Positions 42,568 to 51,289 are shown, counted from the first letter of the stretch. The stretch: DNA of 64,000 nucleotides from JADFQT01 sp965216025 (GCA_965216025.1 CBDCEX010000016.1:434001-498000), one strand, 5' to 3'. Translations and numbers: made by a program. Notes: generated from the letters alone by a model not told the origin.

Positions 42568-43448
42568 TCTGGGGTCAACAGAACCAACTGAAGTCTGCGG
42601 TGCAAAATCCGCCTGGGGAGGCGGGGATTGAATTGTCCAACTGGAACTGGAAAGTAGTAAGGCAATTTCTCAAGCAGAGCTTTGACCTGGGGCTGAGTCG
42701 GAGCAGTTGCTTGAACTACCTCCATCGGTTGGGCTTCGTGCTGAAGCGACCCAAGAAACGCCTCCTGAAAGCCAAGGATGAAGAACGGAAAGCCTTCGTC
42801 CTCCAGTACAGCCAAATCCGAGAGGAGGCCCAAGAGAGTGGAGCCAAGATCTTCTTCGTGGATGAAGCCCACTTTCGGGCCGATGCCGACCTGCGAGGCA
42901 AATGGGTACTCAAGGGAGAGGCAGCGCTGGTGGACTCCACCAGTCCTCGGTGGGGAGAGAAGGCCTACTACTACTCGGGAGTTTGCTTGGAGGCTGGGGA
43001 GGTGGAAGCCATGGAAATAGCCGGCAACAGCAATGCCGAGACCTCCACCGCCTTTTTACGGCAGCTAAGAGAAAAACATCCTGGACCTCTGGTAGTAATC
43101 TGGGACAATGGGCCAGCCCACCGAGGAGCAGCGATTCGCAGCTATTTGACCACTCCTGACTTGCATCTGCGGTTGGTGGCCTTACCGGCCTACAGCCCAG
43201 ACTTCAATGCCGACGAAGCCGTCTGGGACTGGGCCAGAGAAGAGGTCACGGCCAACGAATGCCTGGGAACAAAAGCCAAAGTCCAAGAGAAGATGAATCA
43301 ATTCTTCGGCGGGCTAATTCATCGTAAGGATGAAGTGAAACATCGCTGCCGAACCCGGTTACAGGCCCGAGCCGATGCTTTGATCTTTACACCTGCCGTG
43401 CCTTTGCCATCACTGCCCAATGTAGTTCCCACCTTGGCTTTGGTTTAG
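42564..43448 (+). CDS. IS630 transposase OrfB (DDE part), copy C
   Basis: 294 residues with the full DDE triad (FFVDEAHF, VIWDNGPAHRG, SPDFNADEAVWDW). It differs from copy B at about ten residues. As in copy B, the stop TAG is made from the target TA and the following G. Confidence 0.92.
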   Translation: MIWGQQNQLKSAVQNPPGEAGIELSNWNWKVVRQFLKQSFDLGLSRSSCLNYLHRLGFVLKRPKKRLLKAKDEERKAFVLQYSQIREEAQESGAKIFFVDEAHFRADADLRGKWVLKGEAALVDSTSPRWGEKAYYYSGVCLEAGEVEAMEIAGNSNAETSTAFLRQLREKHPGPLVVIWDNGPAHRGAAIRSYLTTPDLHLRLVALPAYSPDFNADEAVWDWAREEVTANECLGTKAKVQEKMNQFFGGLIHRKDEVKHRCRTRLQARADALIFTPAVPLPSLPNVVPTLALV

Positions 43449-43562
43449 TTGTTAGTAGGGAGCGGATTGGGGTTGAAATGGGGCAATTGTTTCCGGCAGG
43501 TCAAATTGGCTAGATTGACATTTTTTAGTCCGCCCAACGGAGTAAGTCACTCCGCCTGGGCC

Positions 43563-43793
43563 CACAGCCAGGAACTGCCCGCCGCAGACCGAATCGGCGT
43601 CCCCTTCGAGCAGGTACTGGAGGGGCGGTTCATCATCGGTAGTCCAGACGAATGCGCCAAAGAGATTCAAAAATACCAGGAGTTGGGCATCCAGGAGCTG
43701 ATATTACGCTGCCAGTGGCCCGGCATGCCCAACCAAGACTTCAACCGGGCGGTGGAGCTGTTCGCCCAGGAAGTGCTGCCTCGATTCGGGTGA
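43563..43793 (+). pseudogene. 3' fragment of an LLM-class oxidoreductase
   Basis: 76 codons from HSQELPAADRI to EVLPRFG are 90-plus per cent identical to the end of the intact gene at 26288-27271 (IGVPFEQV versus IDVPFEQV). The sequence before it is unrelated. The fragment lies tail-to-tail with the enoyl-CoA hydratase gene, as does the remnant pair near 27.3 kb. Confidence 0.9.
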
Positions 43794-43812
43794 GGGGGCG
43801 GAAAGCCCCTGC

Positions 43813-44592
43813 CTACCCGGCGGTATACTCCGGAGCGCGCTTCTCCACGAAGGAGCGGCTGGCCTCCTGAAAATCCTCGGTCTGGTGCAGCCTTAGCGGC
43901 TGGATGTACATGTTGGCGTCGTACAGCGGCTGGACCCACTGCCGCCGGGTCAGGCGCACTCCGGAACGGGCGGCCAGGGGCGGCGCTTTCAGGATCTTTT
44001 CCGCCAGCTCTTCGGCAGCCTCCAAGTGCTTTCCGGTGGGAACCAGGCGGTTGATCAGCCCCAAGCGATAAAGCTCGGCGGCCTCCACCGGCTCCCCGGT
44101 AATGACCATCTCAGTGACTACCTTGGAGGGCATGAAGGCGTTCATCTTGGCCCAGACTCGGGCACCGGGCAGGCCTCGCTTGGTCTCGGTGATGCCAAAC
44201 TGAGCGTCCTCCGAGGCGACGATCAGGTCGCACTCGGCGGCGATGGACGTGCCAGCGCCCAGGGCATACCCGTGGATGGCAGCGATGACCGGCTTCCAGT
44301 TGATGCTACGGCCCAGATAGCCCTCTGAGCTGCTGCCCATGGTGCGCCGGGCGCTCTGCTGAGGGGTCATGTTGACCAAGCGCTGCTTGATGTCGGCGCC
44401 GGCGCAGAAGCAGCGGCCCGCCCCGTGGATTATGGCCACCCAGGCATCCTCGTCGATGTCGAACTCCAGCAGAGCATCGGGCAGGTCCCGCTCGAATTGG
44501 TCGTTGACCGCGTTAAGCGACTGGGGCCGGTTCAGCATGATGTAGCCTATCTTGCCCTTACGCTCATAGGTCATGGTTTCGTATTCGGTCAT
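43813..44592 (-). CDS. Enoyl-CoA hydratase/isomerase family protein
   Basis: 259 residues of the crotonase fold. GAGRCFCAGADIKQ forms the first half of the oxyanion hole, IHGYALGAGTSIAAECDLIVASEDAQFG the second, followed by ETKRGLPGARVW. The catalytic Glu expected in this region (ITETKRG) is present. It hydrates enoyl-CoA or handles a related thioester. ATG 44592 follows AGGAGG. It is divergent from the Cys-rich HTH gene, with which it shares a 181-bp control region. Confidence 0.92.
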   Translation of the reverse strand: MTEYETMTYERKGKIGYIMLNRPQSLNAVNDQFERDLPDALLEFDIDEDAWVAIIHGAGRCFCAGADIKQRLVNMTPQQSARRTMGSSSEGYLGRSINWKPVIAAIHGYALGAGTSIAAECDLIVASEDAQFGITETKRGLPGARVWAKMNAFMPSKVVTEMVITGEPVEAAELYRLGLINRLVPTGKHLEAAEELAEKILKAPPLAARSGVRLTRRQWVQPLYDANMYIQPLRLHQTEDFQEASRSFVEKRAPEYTAG

Positions 44593-44708
44593 TCTCTCTT
44601 CCTCCTCAGCTGCTCTAGAAACTAACAATGGTACATTTGCCGATTTGATACGGGCGCTGGCAATATAACAAGGGCGGAAATCAGCGTCAAATTTACCTGG
44701 TCAAACGG

Positions 44709-44738
44709 TTGACATTCTCAGAACACCCGTTCTATACT
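44709..44738 (+). promoter_or_regulatory. Sigma-70-type promoter of the Cys-rich HTH gene
   Basis: TTGACA (44709-44714) and TATACT (44733-44738) are separated by 18 bases. The spacer is largely filled by a GAAC-N4-GTTC palindrome (44721-44732), so a bound repressor would block polymerase. Confidence 0.75.
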
Positions 44739-44762
44739 TACGTTTTAATAGAACAAAAGTTC
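44721..44762. promoter_or_regulatory. Two GAAC-N4-GTTC palindromic operators
   Basis: GAACACCCGTTC at 44721-44732 and GAACAAAAGTTC at 44751-44762, centre to centre 30 bp or about three helical turns. The first lies in the promoter spacer, the second just upstream of the ribosome binding site. GAAC-N4-GTTC is the LexA/DinR box core of Gram-positive bacteria; autoregulation by the HTH protein is an equal possibility. Confidence 0.7.
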
Positions 44763-44773
44763 CGGAGGATGAG

Positions 44774-45103
44774 ATGACCAGGACTATTTCTACCCGCACC
44801 ACCGTCGATGCGGTTCCCGAATTTTTTCACTACGAAGACACCGGTTGCGAGGTATCCCTATCCTGCCTCAACTGCCCCTTGCACCAATGCAAGTACGACG
44901 ATCCCGCCTGGTTCCAGCGCTACCAGAGGCTCGGCAAAGACCTGAAGGTGCTAACCGCCATGCGGCTGGAGAATCTGACGGTGGACGAGGCGGCGGAGCG
45001 ATTTTCAGTGACGGTGCGGACCATATTTCGGATTATGCGCCGCTGCCGGGAGGCTCTGCCGGAGCTGGAAGACCAGGAATTGGGAGCCCTGGCCGCCGAT
45101 TAA
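44774..45103 (+). CDS. Small Cys-rich helix-turn-helix regulator
   Basis: 109 residues. Residues ~25-42 hold four cysteines (C-x5-C-x2-C-x4-C, in GCEVSLSCLNCPLHQCKYDD), suited to bind zinc or an Fe-S cluster. Residues ~65-95 are a sigma-70 region 4-like HTH (LENLTVDEAAERFSVTVRTIFRIMRRC). CCGGAGG lies before the ATG. Two palindromic operators and a strong promoter sit upstream. It could be a redox-responsive repressor of itself and the divergent hydratase gene. Family function unknown to me. Confidence 0.75.
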   Translation: MTRTISTRTTVDAVPEFFHYEDTGCEVSLSCLNCPLHQCKYDDPAWFQRYQRLGKDLKVLTAMRLENLTVDEAAERFSVTVRTIFRIMRRCREALPELEDQELGALAAD

Positions 45104-45191
45104 CCGGCCCGGAGATACTCGGAGGCCCGAAGCGATTAGGGGATAAAAGTTGAGGGGCTGATGGCAATTTAGCGGCGGGACAGACCTAGCC

Positions 45192-45548
45192 CTACTTCAG
45201 CAGACCTGGAACCGGCACCAGACTCTGCCCCACCGGATCCACCCCAAAGTTAAACAGCTCCAGAGAGGTGGCGCCCAGCAGAGGAGTGGCGTCATCCGGG
45301 CCGAAGACAATTAACGTAGTTCGCTCGCGCTCGTCCAAACGGAGTCGAGCCTCTCCTACTTCGTACTCCACCACCCGCTCATCGGCCAGCTTGAACGAGA
45401 CCCTTTCTATGACTTCTATACCCAGCCCCCGAAGCAAGCCGCCGGGCAACATGGTATGAGAGGCCCTGGTGTCCACCAGCGCCTCCACATCTACGAATTG
45501 TCCTCCAGAACTAGCCCCGACTTGGAGCAAGACAGTAAATGTTCCCAT
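45192..45548 (-). CDS. Retropepsin-like aspartyl protease fold protein with altered active site
   Basis: 118 residues, the size of a single-domain retroviral-type aspartic protease. The active-site loop ALVDTGAS of the family appears here as ALVDTRAS; the Gly after Asp-Thr is replaced by Arg (codon AGG). The flap and hydrophobic strand GEARLRLDERERTTLIVFG and the PLLGATSLELFN helix are typical. The Asp is kept, but the Arg makes proteolysis doubtful. The ATG lacks a strong binding site. Confidence 0.75.
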   Translation of the reverse strand: MGTFTVLLQVGASSGGQFVDVEALVDTRASHTMLPGGLLRGLGIEVIERVSFKLADERVVEYEVGEARLRLDERERTTLIVFGPDDATPLLGATSLELFNFGVDPVGQSLVPVPGLLK

Positions 45549-45633
45549 ATTGTCACCCGGCCCGTTGTATCACCAGAATTCAGAAAGGCGTGGGGAGATG
45601 AAGTGCCGGCCGTGAGCGTTCAACCCCGGGCGC

Positions 45634-46809
45634 TCAACCCCGGGGCAGGCCCAGGCCCCGCCCAGCGATGATGTTTCGCTGCACCTCGGAGGTTCCGGCG
45701 GCAATCTTGTGGGAGAAGGCTATCATCCAGTGCTCTTGCATCCGACCGCTGAGGGGCGCCCACTTCTCGTCGCGACCCAAGGCGCCATACAATCCCAGAA
45801 TCTCCATGCCGGCCACGGTAGTCCGCTGCAAGGCCTCGCTGCCGAAGACCTTGCTCATGGAGGACTCCTTATTGGGGACCAGGCCCTCTCCCTGCATATA
45901 GGCAACGTTGTATGCCATCAACCGGGCGACTTCGGTTTCGATGTACCGATCGGCGACCAGGTTACGCACCCAGGGAGTTTGCATCAGCGTCTGCCCGTTT
46001 TGCCGGGTTTCGCCGGCGTATTCCCGTATCTCATCCAGCAGGCGGTGGGACATGGCGGAATAATCTATGCCCGAACGCTCAAAGTCCAGCAGGGTCACCG
46101 CCACGTACCAGCCGCGGTTCTCTTCGCCGACCACATTCCGCCGCGGCACCCGTACGTTATCAAAAATGATCTGATTGAACTCATGCCCGCCGGACATGTT
46201 GATGATGGGCCGAACCTCGACTCCGGGGGTTTTCATGTCGACCAGAATGAAGCTTATCCCCCGATGCTTGGGGGCCTCCGGGTCGGTCCGCGCCAGACAC
46301 ATGATCCAGTCGGCTCGATGAGCCAGCGTGGTCCAGATTTTCGCTCCGTTGATAATGTAATCATCGCCATCCCGCACCGCCCGTGTGCTGAGCGACGCCA
46401 GGTCCGAGCCGGATTCCGGTTCGCTGTACCCCTGACACCACTGGACTTCCCCGCGAGCTATCGGCGGCAGATGGGTCTGCCTCTGCTCTTCGGACCCGTG
46501 GATCATCAGGGTCGGTCCCAGCATGCGAACGCCGAAAATATCCCGGCCGGGCGCCCTCATGTACGCCAGCTCCTCGTTGTAAATCGCCGAGCGGACTGGC
46601 GACGCGTTCTGCCCGCCGTACTCCTCCGGCCAGTGCATGGTCAGCCAGCCCTTTTGGGCCAACTCCCGCCGCATCGTTCTGGTCTGCTCCCAGTTCCATT
46701 CCTCCGGCCAGCGACCGCCACCCTCCCAATCGGAGGGGAGGGCTTGCTGGACAAATTCCCGCAGGTCCCTGCGGAAGGCATCATCTTCGGCGCTGAACTT
46801 GAACTCCAC
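45634..46809 (-). CDS. Acyl-CoA dehydrogenase
   Basis: 391 residues: N-terminal helices (FKFSAEDDAFRRDLREFVQQ), the FAD/substrate beta domain with QGYSEPESGSDLASLSTRAV, the segment NGAKIWTTLAHRADWI, and the C-terminal helix ending SGTSEVQRNIIAGRGLGLPRG. It belongs to a large actinobacterial/Chloroflexota subgroup that often pairs with a second subunit. It is distinct from the acyl-CoA dehydrogenase at 23485. Followed upstream by the Lrp-type RAM gene. Confidence 0.94.
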   Translation of the reverse strand: MEFKFSAEDDAFRRDLREFVQQALPSDWEGGGRWPEEWNWEQTRTMRRELAQKGWLTMHWPEEYGGQNASPVRSAIYNEELAYMRAPGRDIFGVRMLGPTLMIHGSEEQRQTHLPPIARGEVQWCQGYSEPESGSDLASLSTRAVRDGDDYIINGAKIWTTLAHRADWIMCLARTDPEAPKHRGISFILVDMKTPGVEVRPIINMSGGHEFNQIIFDNVRVPRRNVVGEENRGWYVAVTLLDFERSGIDYSAMSHRLLDEIREYAGETRQNGQTLMQTPWVRNLVADRYIETEVARLMAYNVAYMQGEGLVPNKESSMSKVFGSEALQRTTVAGMEILGLYGALGRDEKWAPLSGRMQEHWMIAFSHKIAAGTSEVQRNIIAGRGLGLPRG

Positions 46810-46851
46810 TGAAAAGCTCCTCTATAACTGAAAAGGCGGAATTAATGGACC

Positions 46852-47088
46852 TCAGGTGCCTACCGCGACGCAGGTTACGGTGCGAACTACTCCCGTCACT
46901 GTGTGGATGCCTTCGGTCACCAGGTTGCCCACCACCGACATGTCGTCGCCGCTGATGACCGCGATGATGTCGTATGGACCGGTGACCACATCCACTGTTT
47001 CAATGCCATTCAATTCCCGCAGAGTGTTGGCCACGTCTCGGGTTTTACCCACCGCAGTTTCGACCAACAAGTAAGCCTTAGTCGCCAT
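46852..47088 (-). CDS. Lrp/AsnC ligand-binding (RAM) domain protein
   Basis: 78 residues that form a stand-alone RAM domain: KAYLLVETAVGKTRDVANTL, GIETVDVVTGPYDIIAVISG and a C-terminal VTGVVRTVTCVAV strand. The DNA-binding half of Lrp proteins is absent. Such short forms bind amino acids and modulate full-length regulators. It precedes the acyl-CoA dehydrogenase on the same strand with a 40-bp gap. Confidence 0.87.
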   Translation of the reverse strand: MATKAYLLVETAVGKTRDVANTLRELNGIETVDVVTGPYDIIAVISGDDMSVVGNLVTEGIHTVTGVVRTVTCVAVGT

Positions 47089-47329
47089 TTCGCCTCCGTG
47101 ACCGACGCTTCGTTGGGGTAGCCTTGACCCGGGCTCACCTGCCCGCGACCGGAATGCCCACCCAGGAATTCCAATCTGGCCGTCTGATCTGGAAATCTGG
47201 CGCTAATTCTACGGATCGCCCATTTAGGTGTCAATGGAAATATAACCGGGGAAGAAAATAGCTGGGTTAGATCCCCTTCAGCCACTGCTATTTTCGGAGC
47301 AACCATGAGGCAGGGTATAATTACCGGCG

Positions 47330-48055
47330 ATGCCTGAATCTATGGAACTTTTGGCCGGCGGCGCGCTGGAACTGGGGATAAAGCTGACGGAACGTCAGTT
47401 AGCCCAGTTTGAAACCTATTACCGCGAGTTGCACCAATGGAACCAGCGGGTCAATTTGACTGCCATTACCGAGTACTCGGAGGTCCAGGTCAAGCATTTT
47501 TTAGACTCCCTGACCTGCTGCCTGGCATTTCCCGAGGGACCGCCCGCCGCTGGGAAAATAGTCGACATCGGAGCGGGAGCTGGATTCCCCGGGTTGCCGC
47601 TAAAGCTGGTCTTCCCAGACTTTCAGCTGACGCTGTCCGACTCGGTGGGCAAGAAAACCGCCTTTCTGCGGCATCTGCTCCAGGTGCTGGAGTTGCCCGA
47701 TGTGACGGTGCTAACCGCGCGGGCGGAGCAGCTGGGACGAGCCCCGGAGACCCGGGAAAGGTTCGACCTGGTGCTGGCCCGGGGCGTTGCCAAGCTGCCG
47801 GCGCTGCTGGAGTACGCCCTGCCCCTGTGCCGCATTGGGGGCAAGGTAGTGGCCTGGAAGCACGGCGGCATTCAACAGGAGCTGGAGAGCGCCCAGCGAG
47901 CCCTGCAGCTGCTGAGCGGCCGCTGGGGACAGATTATTCCGGTGGCGTTAACCGGCCTCACCGACAATCGAATCCTGGTGACGGTGGAGAAGGTCGGCGC
48001 CACTCCAACGGAGTATCCCCGCCGGCCCGGCATTCCCGCCAAGCAGCCGCTGTAG
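47330..48055 (+). CDS. rsmG: 16S rRNA (guanine-N7) methyltransferase
   Basis: 241 residues. HQWNQRVNLTAITEYSEVQVKHFLDSLT and the SAM-binding VDIGAGAGFPGLPLKLVFP are diagnostic of RsmG (GidB), which methylates G527 of 16S rRNA. ARGVAKLPALLEYALPLCRIGGKVVAWKHG forms the C-terminal half. It is full length. It converges with the M4 protease gene, with a palindromic terminator between them. Confidence 0.95.
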   Translation: MPESMELLAGGALELGIKLTERQLAQFETYYRELHQWNQRVNLTAITEYSEVQVKHFLDSLTCCLAFPEGPPAAGKIVDIGAGAGFPGLPLKLVFPDFQLTLSDSVGKKTAFLRHLLQVLELPDVTVLTARAEQLGRAPETRERFDLVLARGVAKLPALLEYALPLCRIGGKVVAWKHGGIQQELESAQRALQLLSGRWGQIIPVALTGLTDNRILVTVEKVGATPTEYPRRPGIPAKQPL

Positions 48056-48063
48056 CACAAAAA

Positions 48064-48087
48064 TGGGCCCGGCAATTGCCGGGCCCA
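48064..48087. terminator. Bidirectional hairpin between rsmG and the M4 protease
   Basis: A 24-base perfect palindrome (TGGGCCCGGCAA joined to its complement) starts eight bases after the rsmG stop and lies in the gap between convergent genes. Short A and T runs are present only weakly on both sides. Confidence 0.7.
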
Positions 48088-48109
48088 CTTCGAGTTTGCT
48101 GCTTCCGCG

Positions 48110-50980
48110 CTATGGGTTTGTGACCGTTATGCTGGTACCGTCGCTAGCATCGGCATCGTCTTCATCGTGGTTGTCCCCAGACTGATATGGCAGAGTACCA
48201 CTTACTCCGGTTACTGTGAAGGTTGTCTGAGTATTACCATTCATCTTCCCAGAGTTTACATCGCAAGTGCCGGTGGAATCTGTTGTACATTCAAATTTCG
48301 CCCCCTTTCCAGAAGGATCCCAGGTGCCAGTTACCGTTGCATTTGCTACCAAGTTGTGACTACTGTCATGTACCGTAGCGGTAACCACACCCTTCCAATT
48401 TCCCTTGACAACCCCATCCAAATCGCCAATGTGCATGTCTGCGGACGGCACACTCACAGTGTAGGCGACGGTGCCGGAGTTGCACAGTGGCAGTGGCTCT
48501 GAGTCGCAGACCTTGTAATTGAAGCTGTCAGGGGCGGTGGACCCAGCAACCGGGTCGTAGGTGCCACTGCTGCAGTCGCTGTTTACGAAGACCGAACCGC
48601 CGTTGGCGGAAGTAGCATCCGCTGTGCAAGAGAGGGCATCGCCGGCGTCAGGATCGCTCACATCAGGGAACCAGTTGTCGCCGGTATCCATTGTGGTGGT
48701 ATCGCTGACGTCGTTGGCCACCGGCGCATCGTTCATCGCATTGACGGTAACGGAGACAGCGCCAGTATCAGAGCCGCCATTGCCATCACTTACGCTGTAA
48801 GCAAAGGGGTCAGGACCGTTGAAATCAGTTTCAGGCGTGTATGTCCCACTTGAGCAGTTGCCGACCACAGTTGCGGTGCCATGAGTAGGCTGAGTGTCTA
48901 TGGAACAGGTGAGCGTGTCGCCAATGTCAGGATCGCTGACATCGGGGAACCAGGTGTCTGGTGTGTCCTCGTTGGTGCTGTTGTCCGGCACATCGAGGGC
49001 CGTCGGCGCCGTGTTGCCACCACCGCCTCCGGCTGGGCCATCTACGATGAACCCATCTGCGATCACAAACTGGTCGGTGACCAGACGTACCCGGCCCACG
49101 ATGGTGGGTATGGGCACTGTGGTATGGTTATCAAAGCTGCCAGTGAGGATCTCGAGGACGTTGTAATCCGCATCCATGATGTAGATGAAGTCGTAGCCTG
49201 TCTCAAGATCCCCCATGCTGAAGTGGAAGGAGAAATTCGCCGTAGGGTTAGCGTAGCTCCAGACGCAGTCGATTTCGTTGGCGTAGGGATGCGCAGAATA
49301 AAAGGGTATTGTCTCGCTGAACCCTTCGGCCGTATCGCAGACCTCATACTCCTCCACGCCCACAGCCTCCCAGGCGTCGCTAACGGACTGGCGTTGGGTG
49401 CCGCCCGGGAACAGAGTCTCAGCCATTACCTGGCTAGCCAGCCGGGTCCCCCGGAACGTGGCGTTCTGGGGCAAGGCGATGAACGTGGCGAAGGCGATCT
49501 GCTCGGCGTCGGTTATCCCAATGCCTGTAACGTTTATTTCCCCTGTTTCCGTGCCGACACAGTGAGCTATGTTACGTACCCGGCCGCTGCCGTCGTAAAT
49601 GCTGGCGCAGCTGGCGTTGATGTTGATTTCCCCTACAGGTTGGGCAAGCAGGTAGAACCAGTGGTTGGGGATTCCGCTGTTGGTGTGTACTCCACCGGCG
49701 TCACCGTCGGTTACAACGAACTCACTATTGTGGTCGGGGTGGCCATCTGCTTCGGGGTCTCCCATGTTGCGAATACCGTCTCCCTGCAGGTCGAAGGACT
49801 CTCCCATATGCCACGGCTTCTGATTGTTGGCGGGGGCGTAGAGCTCCATCGCGGCGGCCAACATGTCGGAGAAGGATTCGTTCAGGGCCCCGGACTGATC
49901 CTGGTAGACCAGGTCGGAGGTGGCGTCGGTCACACCATGGGTCAGCTCGTGGCCCACCACGTCCAAGGAGACCAGCTCCCGGAACAGGCTCTGATCGCCG
50001 TCGCCCAGGGCTACCCAGCCTAATCCGCTCCAGTAAGCGTTGTTGTAATCCTTCTTGAAGTGAGCTTGGATATTCATTGGACTGCCATCGCCCACCACTG
50101 CTTGCCAGTCGAAAGTGTGCTTCGCAGGGTCAAGGAAATAGGCGTCGGCGAGGTTCGCGTAGTAATGAGCGTCCACCAGGGCCGGCTGGGCTGGCGAATC
50201 ATCGCCAGGGCGGATCCACAAATCGTCACTATCTGTGGCGATGGGTCCCAGGAAGGGCCGGTTCGTCGAGCCCTGGTCGTGGGTCTCCACCCGTCCATCC
50301 GCCGACACTAGCTGGTATCCCGAACCACTAGCAGTAGTAAGATCGGTCAGGTCCTTCACGTCCGTAGAATCGCCATCGTCATACGCAACCCCAAAGCCGC
50401 AAGGGGCAGGCTTGGTCGGATCAGGGGCGGTCCCACAACCGGTGGCCAGGCCGTTGTACTTGTTCAGCACCTTACCGTTACCGGCGTCGATCCAATGGAA
50501 CCAGCGGCTGTCGAAGCGCTGAGTCTCTATTCGATGGTAGTAACGGCCGGAAACCGGGTTGATCATCAGGTCAATTTTAACCTTCCCCTCGGGCCCGATG
50601 TCCCGTGCGACATCCTTCCTAGCGTCGTTATTGGAGCGCTCCACCTTGTTGGTGGGAACGATGTCGGGGTAGTGGTTGCCGATGACTATGGTAGTGGCGC
50701 CGGTGCCATCCTTGTAAAGAGTCAGCTGCCCACCAAACACCTGGGCGGCGCCGAAGCTCTGCTGGTACCGCTCATAGGTAAGGCCATAGGCTGGCAGCGG
50801 GAAGCTCTGTATCAGCTTCACATCGGGGGGTAAGGCGAATTTGGCCGCTCCGCCTCCGCTCAGCGCCCGGAAGCCTTCAACCGGAGCTGTATTCCCCCCA
50901 AACACCGGGCCGGCGGCCAGGGCGGTCAGGAGTCCACGGATATTAGTAATAGCAATAACGATAATTTCTTGGTCATGCAA
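48110..50980 (-). CDS. Secreted thermolysin-like (M4) metalloprotease with C-terminal repeat domains
   Basis: 956 residues. After a hydrophobic start (IIVIAITNIRGLLTALAAG) comes a propeptide with an FTP-like region, then the catalytic domain with GHELTHGVTD near residue 345 (zinc His pair and Glu) and NESFSDMLAA (third ligand Glu). Residues ~660-850 hold two cadherin-like units with NTAPTALDVPDNSTNEDTPD and NDAPVANDVSDTTTMD, each followed by WFPDVSDPD; the last ~110 residues form an Ig-like domain with a Cys pair. It degrades extracellular protein, probably anchored by the repeats. Confidence 0.93.
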   Translation of the reverse strand: MHDQEIIVIAITNIRGLLTALAAGPVFGGNTAPVEGFRALSGGGAAKFALPPDVKLIQSFPLPAYGLTYERYQQSFGAAQVFGGQLTLYKDGTGATTIVIGNHYPDIVPTNKVERSNNDARKDVARDIGPEGKVKIDLMINPVSGRYYHRIETQRFDSRWFHWIDAGNGKVLNKYNGLATGCGTAPDPTKPAPCGFGVAYDDGDSTDVKDLTDLTTASGSGYQLVSADGRVETHDQGSTNRPFLGPIATDSDDLWIRPGDDSPAQPALVDAHYYANLADAYFLDPAKHTFDWQAVVGDGSPMNIQAHFKKDYNNAYWSGLGWVALGDGDQSLFRELVSLDVVGHELTHGVTDATSDLVYQDQSGALNESFSDMLAAAMELYAPANNQKPWHMGESFDLQGDGIRNMGDPEADGHPDHNSEFVVTDGDAGGVHTNSGIPNHWFYLLAQPVGEININASCASIYDGSGRVRNIAHCVGTETGEINVTGIGITDAEQIAFATFIALPQNATFRGTRLASQVMAETLFPGGTQRQSVSDAWEAVGVEEYEVCDTAEGFSETIPFYSAHPYANEIDCVWSYANPTANFSFHFSMGDLETGYDFIYIMDADYNVLEILTGSFDNHTTVPIPTIVGRVRLVTDQFVIADGFIVDGPAGGGGGNTAPTALDVPDNSTNEDTPDTWFPDVSDPDIGDTLTCSIDTQPTHGTATVVGNCSSGTYTPETDFNGPDPFAYSVSDGNGGSDTGAVSVTVNAMNDAPVANDVSDTTTMDTGDNWFPDVSDPDAGDALSCTADATSANGGSVFVNSDCSSGTYDPVAGSTAPDSFNYKVCDSEPLPLCNSGTVAYTVSVPSADMHIGDLDGVVKGNWKGVVTATVHDSSHNLVANATVTGTWDPSGKGAKFECTTDSTGTCDVNSGKMNGNTQTTFTVTGVSGTLPYQSGDNHDEDDADASDGTSITVTNP

Positions 50981-51289
50981 GTACCTTGCCGGGAATATTT
51001 AAGCGCCTAGGTTTAGCGCCTTACTAATAGGATATCTTGAGACGGGTCTTCTCCTCAACCGATTTGGGTAACAATAGGGTCCCAACCCGGTGAACAGCCC
51101 CGTCTTATAGTTAATAAACAAGCCGGAGACCATTTGGTTAGCACCTAGCTTATCCTACTTTTAGATTCCAAGTATTGCCAGCGAGGCGTGTAGCGGCTGA
51201 ATCAGTGTTTGTATCATATTTGTATCCGGTCAGGACAGCTTATATACTCTAGGCCGGTCAAACCCCAGCCCTGGTATCCGGAGACGCTT
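50981..51289. other. Divergent gap between the M4 protease and epimerase genes
   Basis: 309 bases. No gene or clear palindrome found; it should hold promoters for both divergent genes, but no strong consensus box stands out. Confidence 0.45.

Larger units (their letters stand above)
41531..43445 (+). mobile_element. IS630-family element, copy C, carrying a group II intron
   Basis: 1915 bp between TA dinucleotides (41529-41530 and 43446-43447). Subtracting the 686-bp intron at 41590-42275 gives 1229 bp, exactly the length of copy B. Flanks are C-TA and TA-G. The transposase frames downstream of the intron are intact. Confidence 0.95.

Noticed and set aside
48881..50023. 380-codon plus-strand ORF opposite the M4 protease
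   Set aside because: Shadow frame of the conserved catalytic domain, with no domain of its own.
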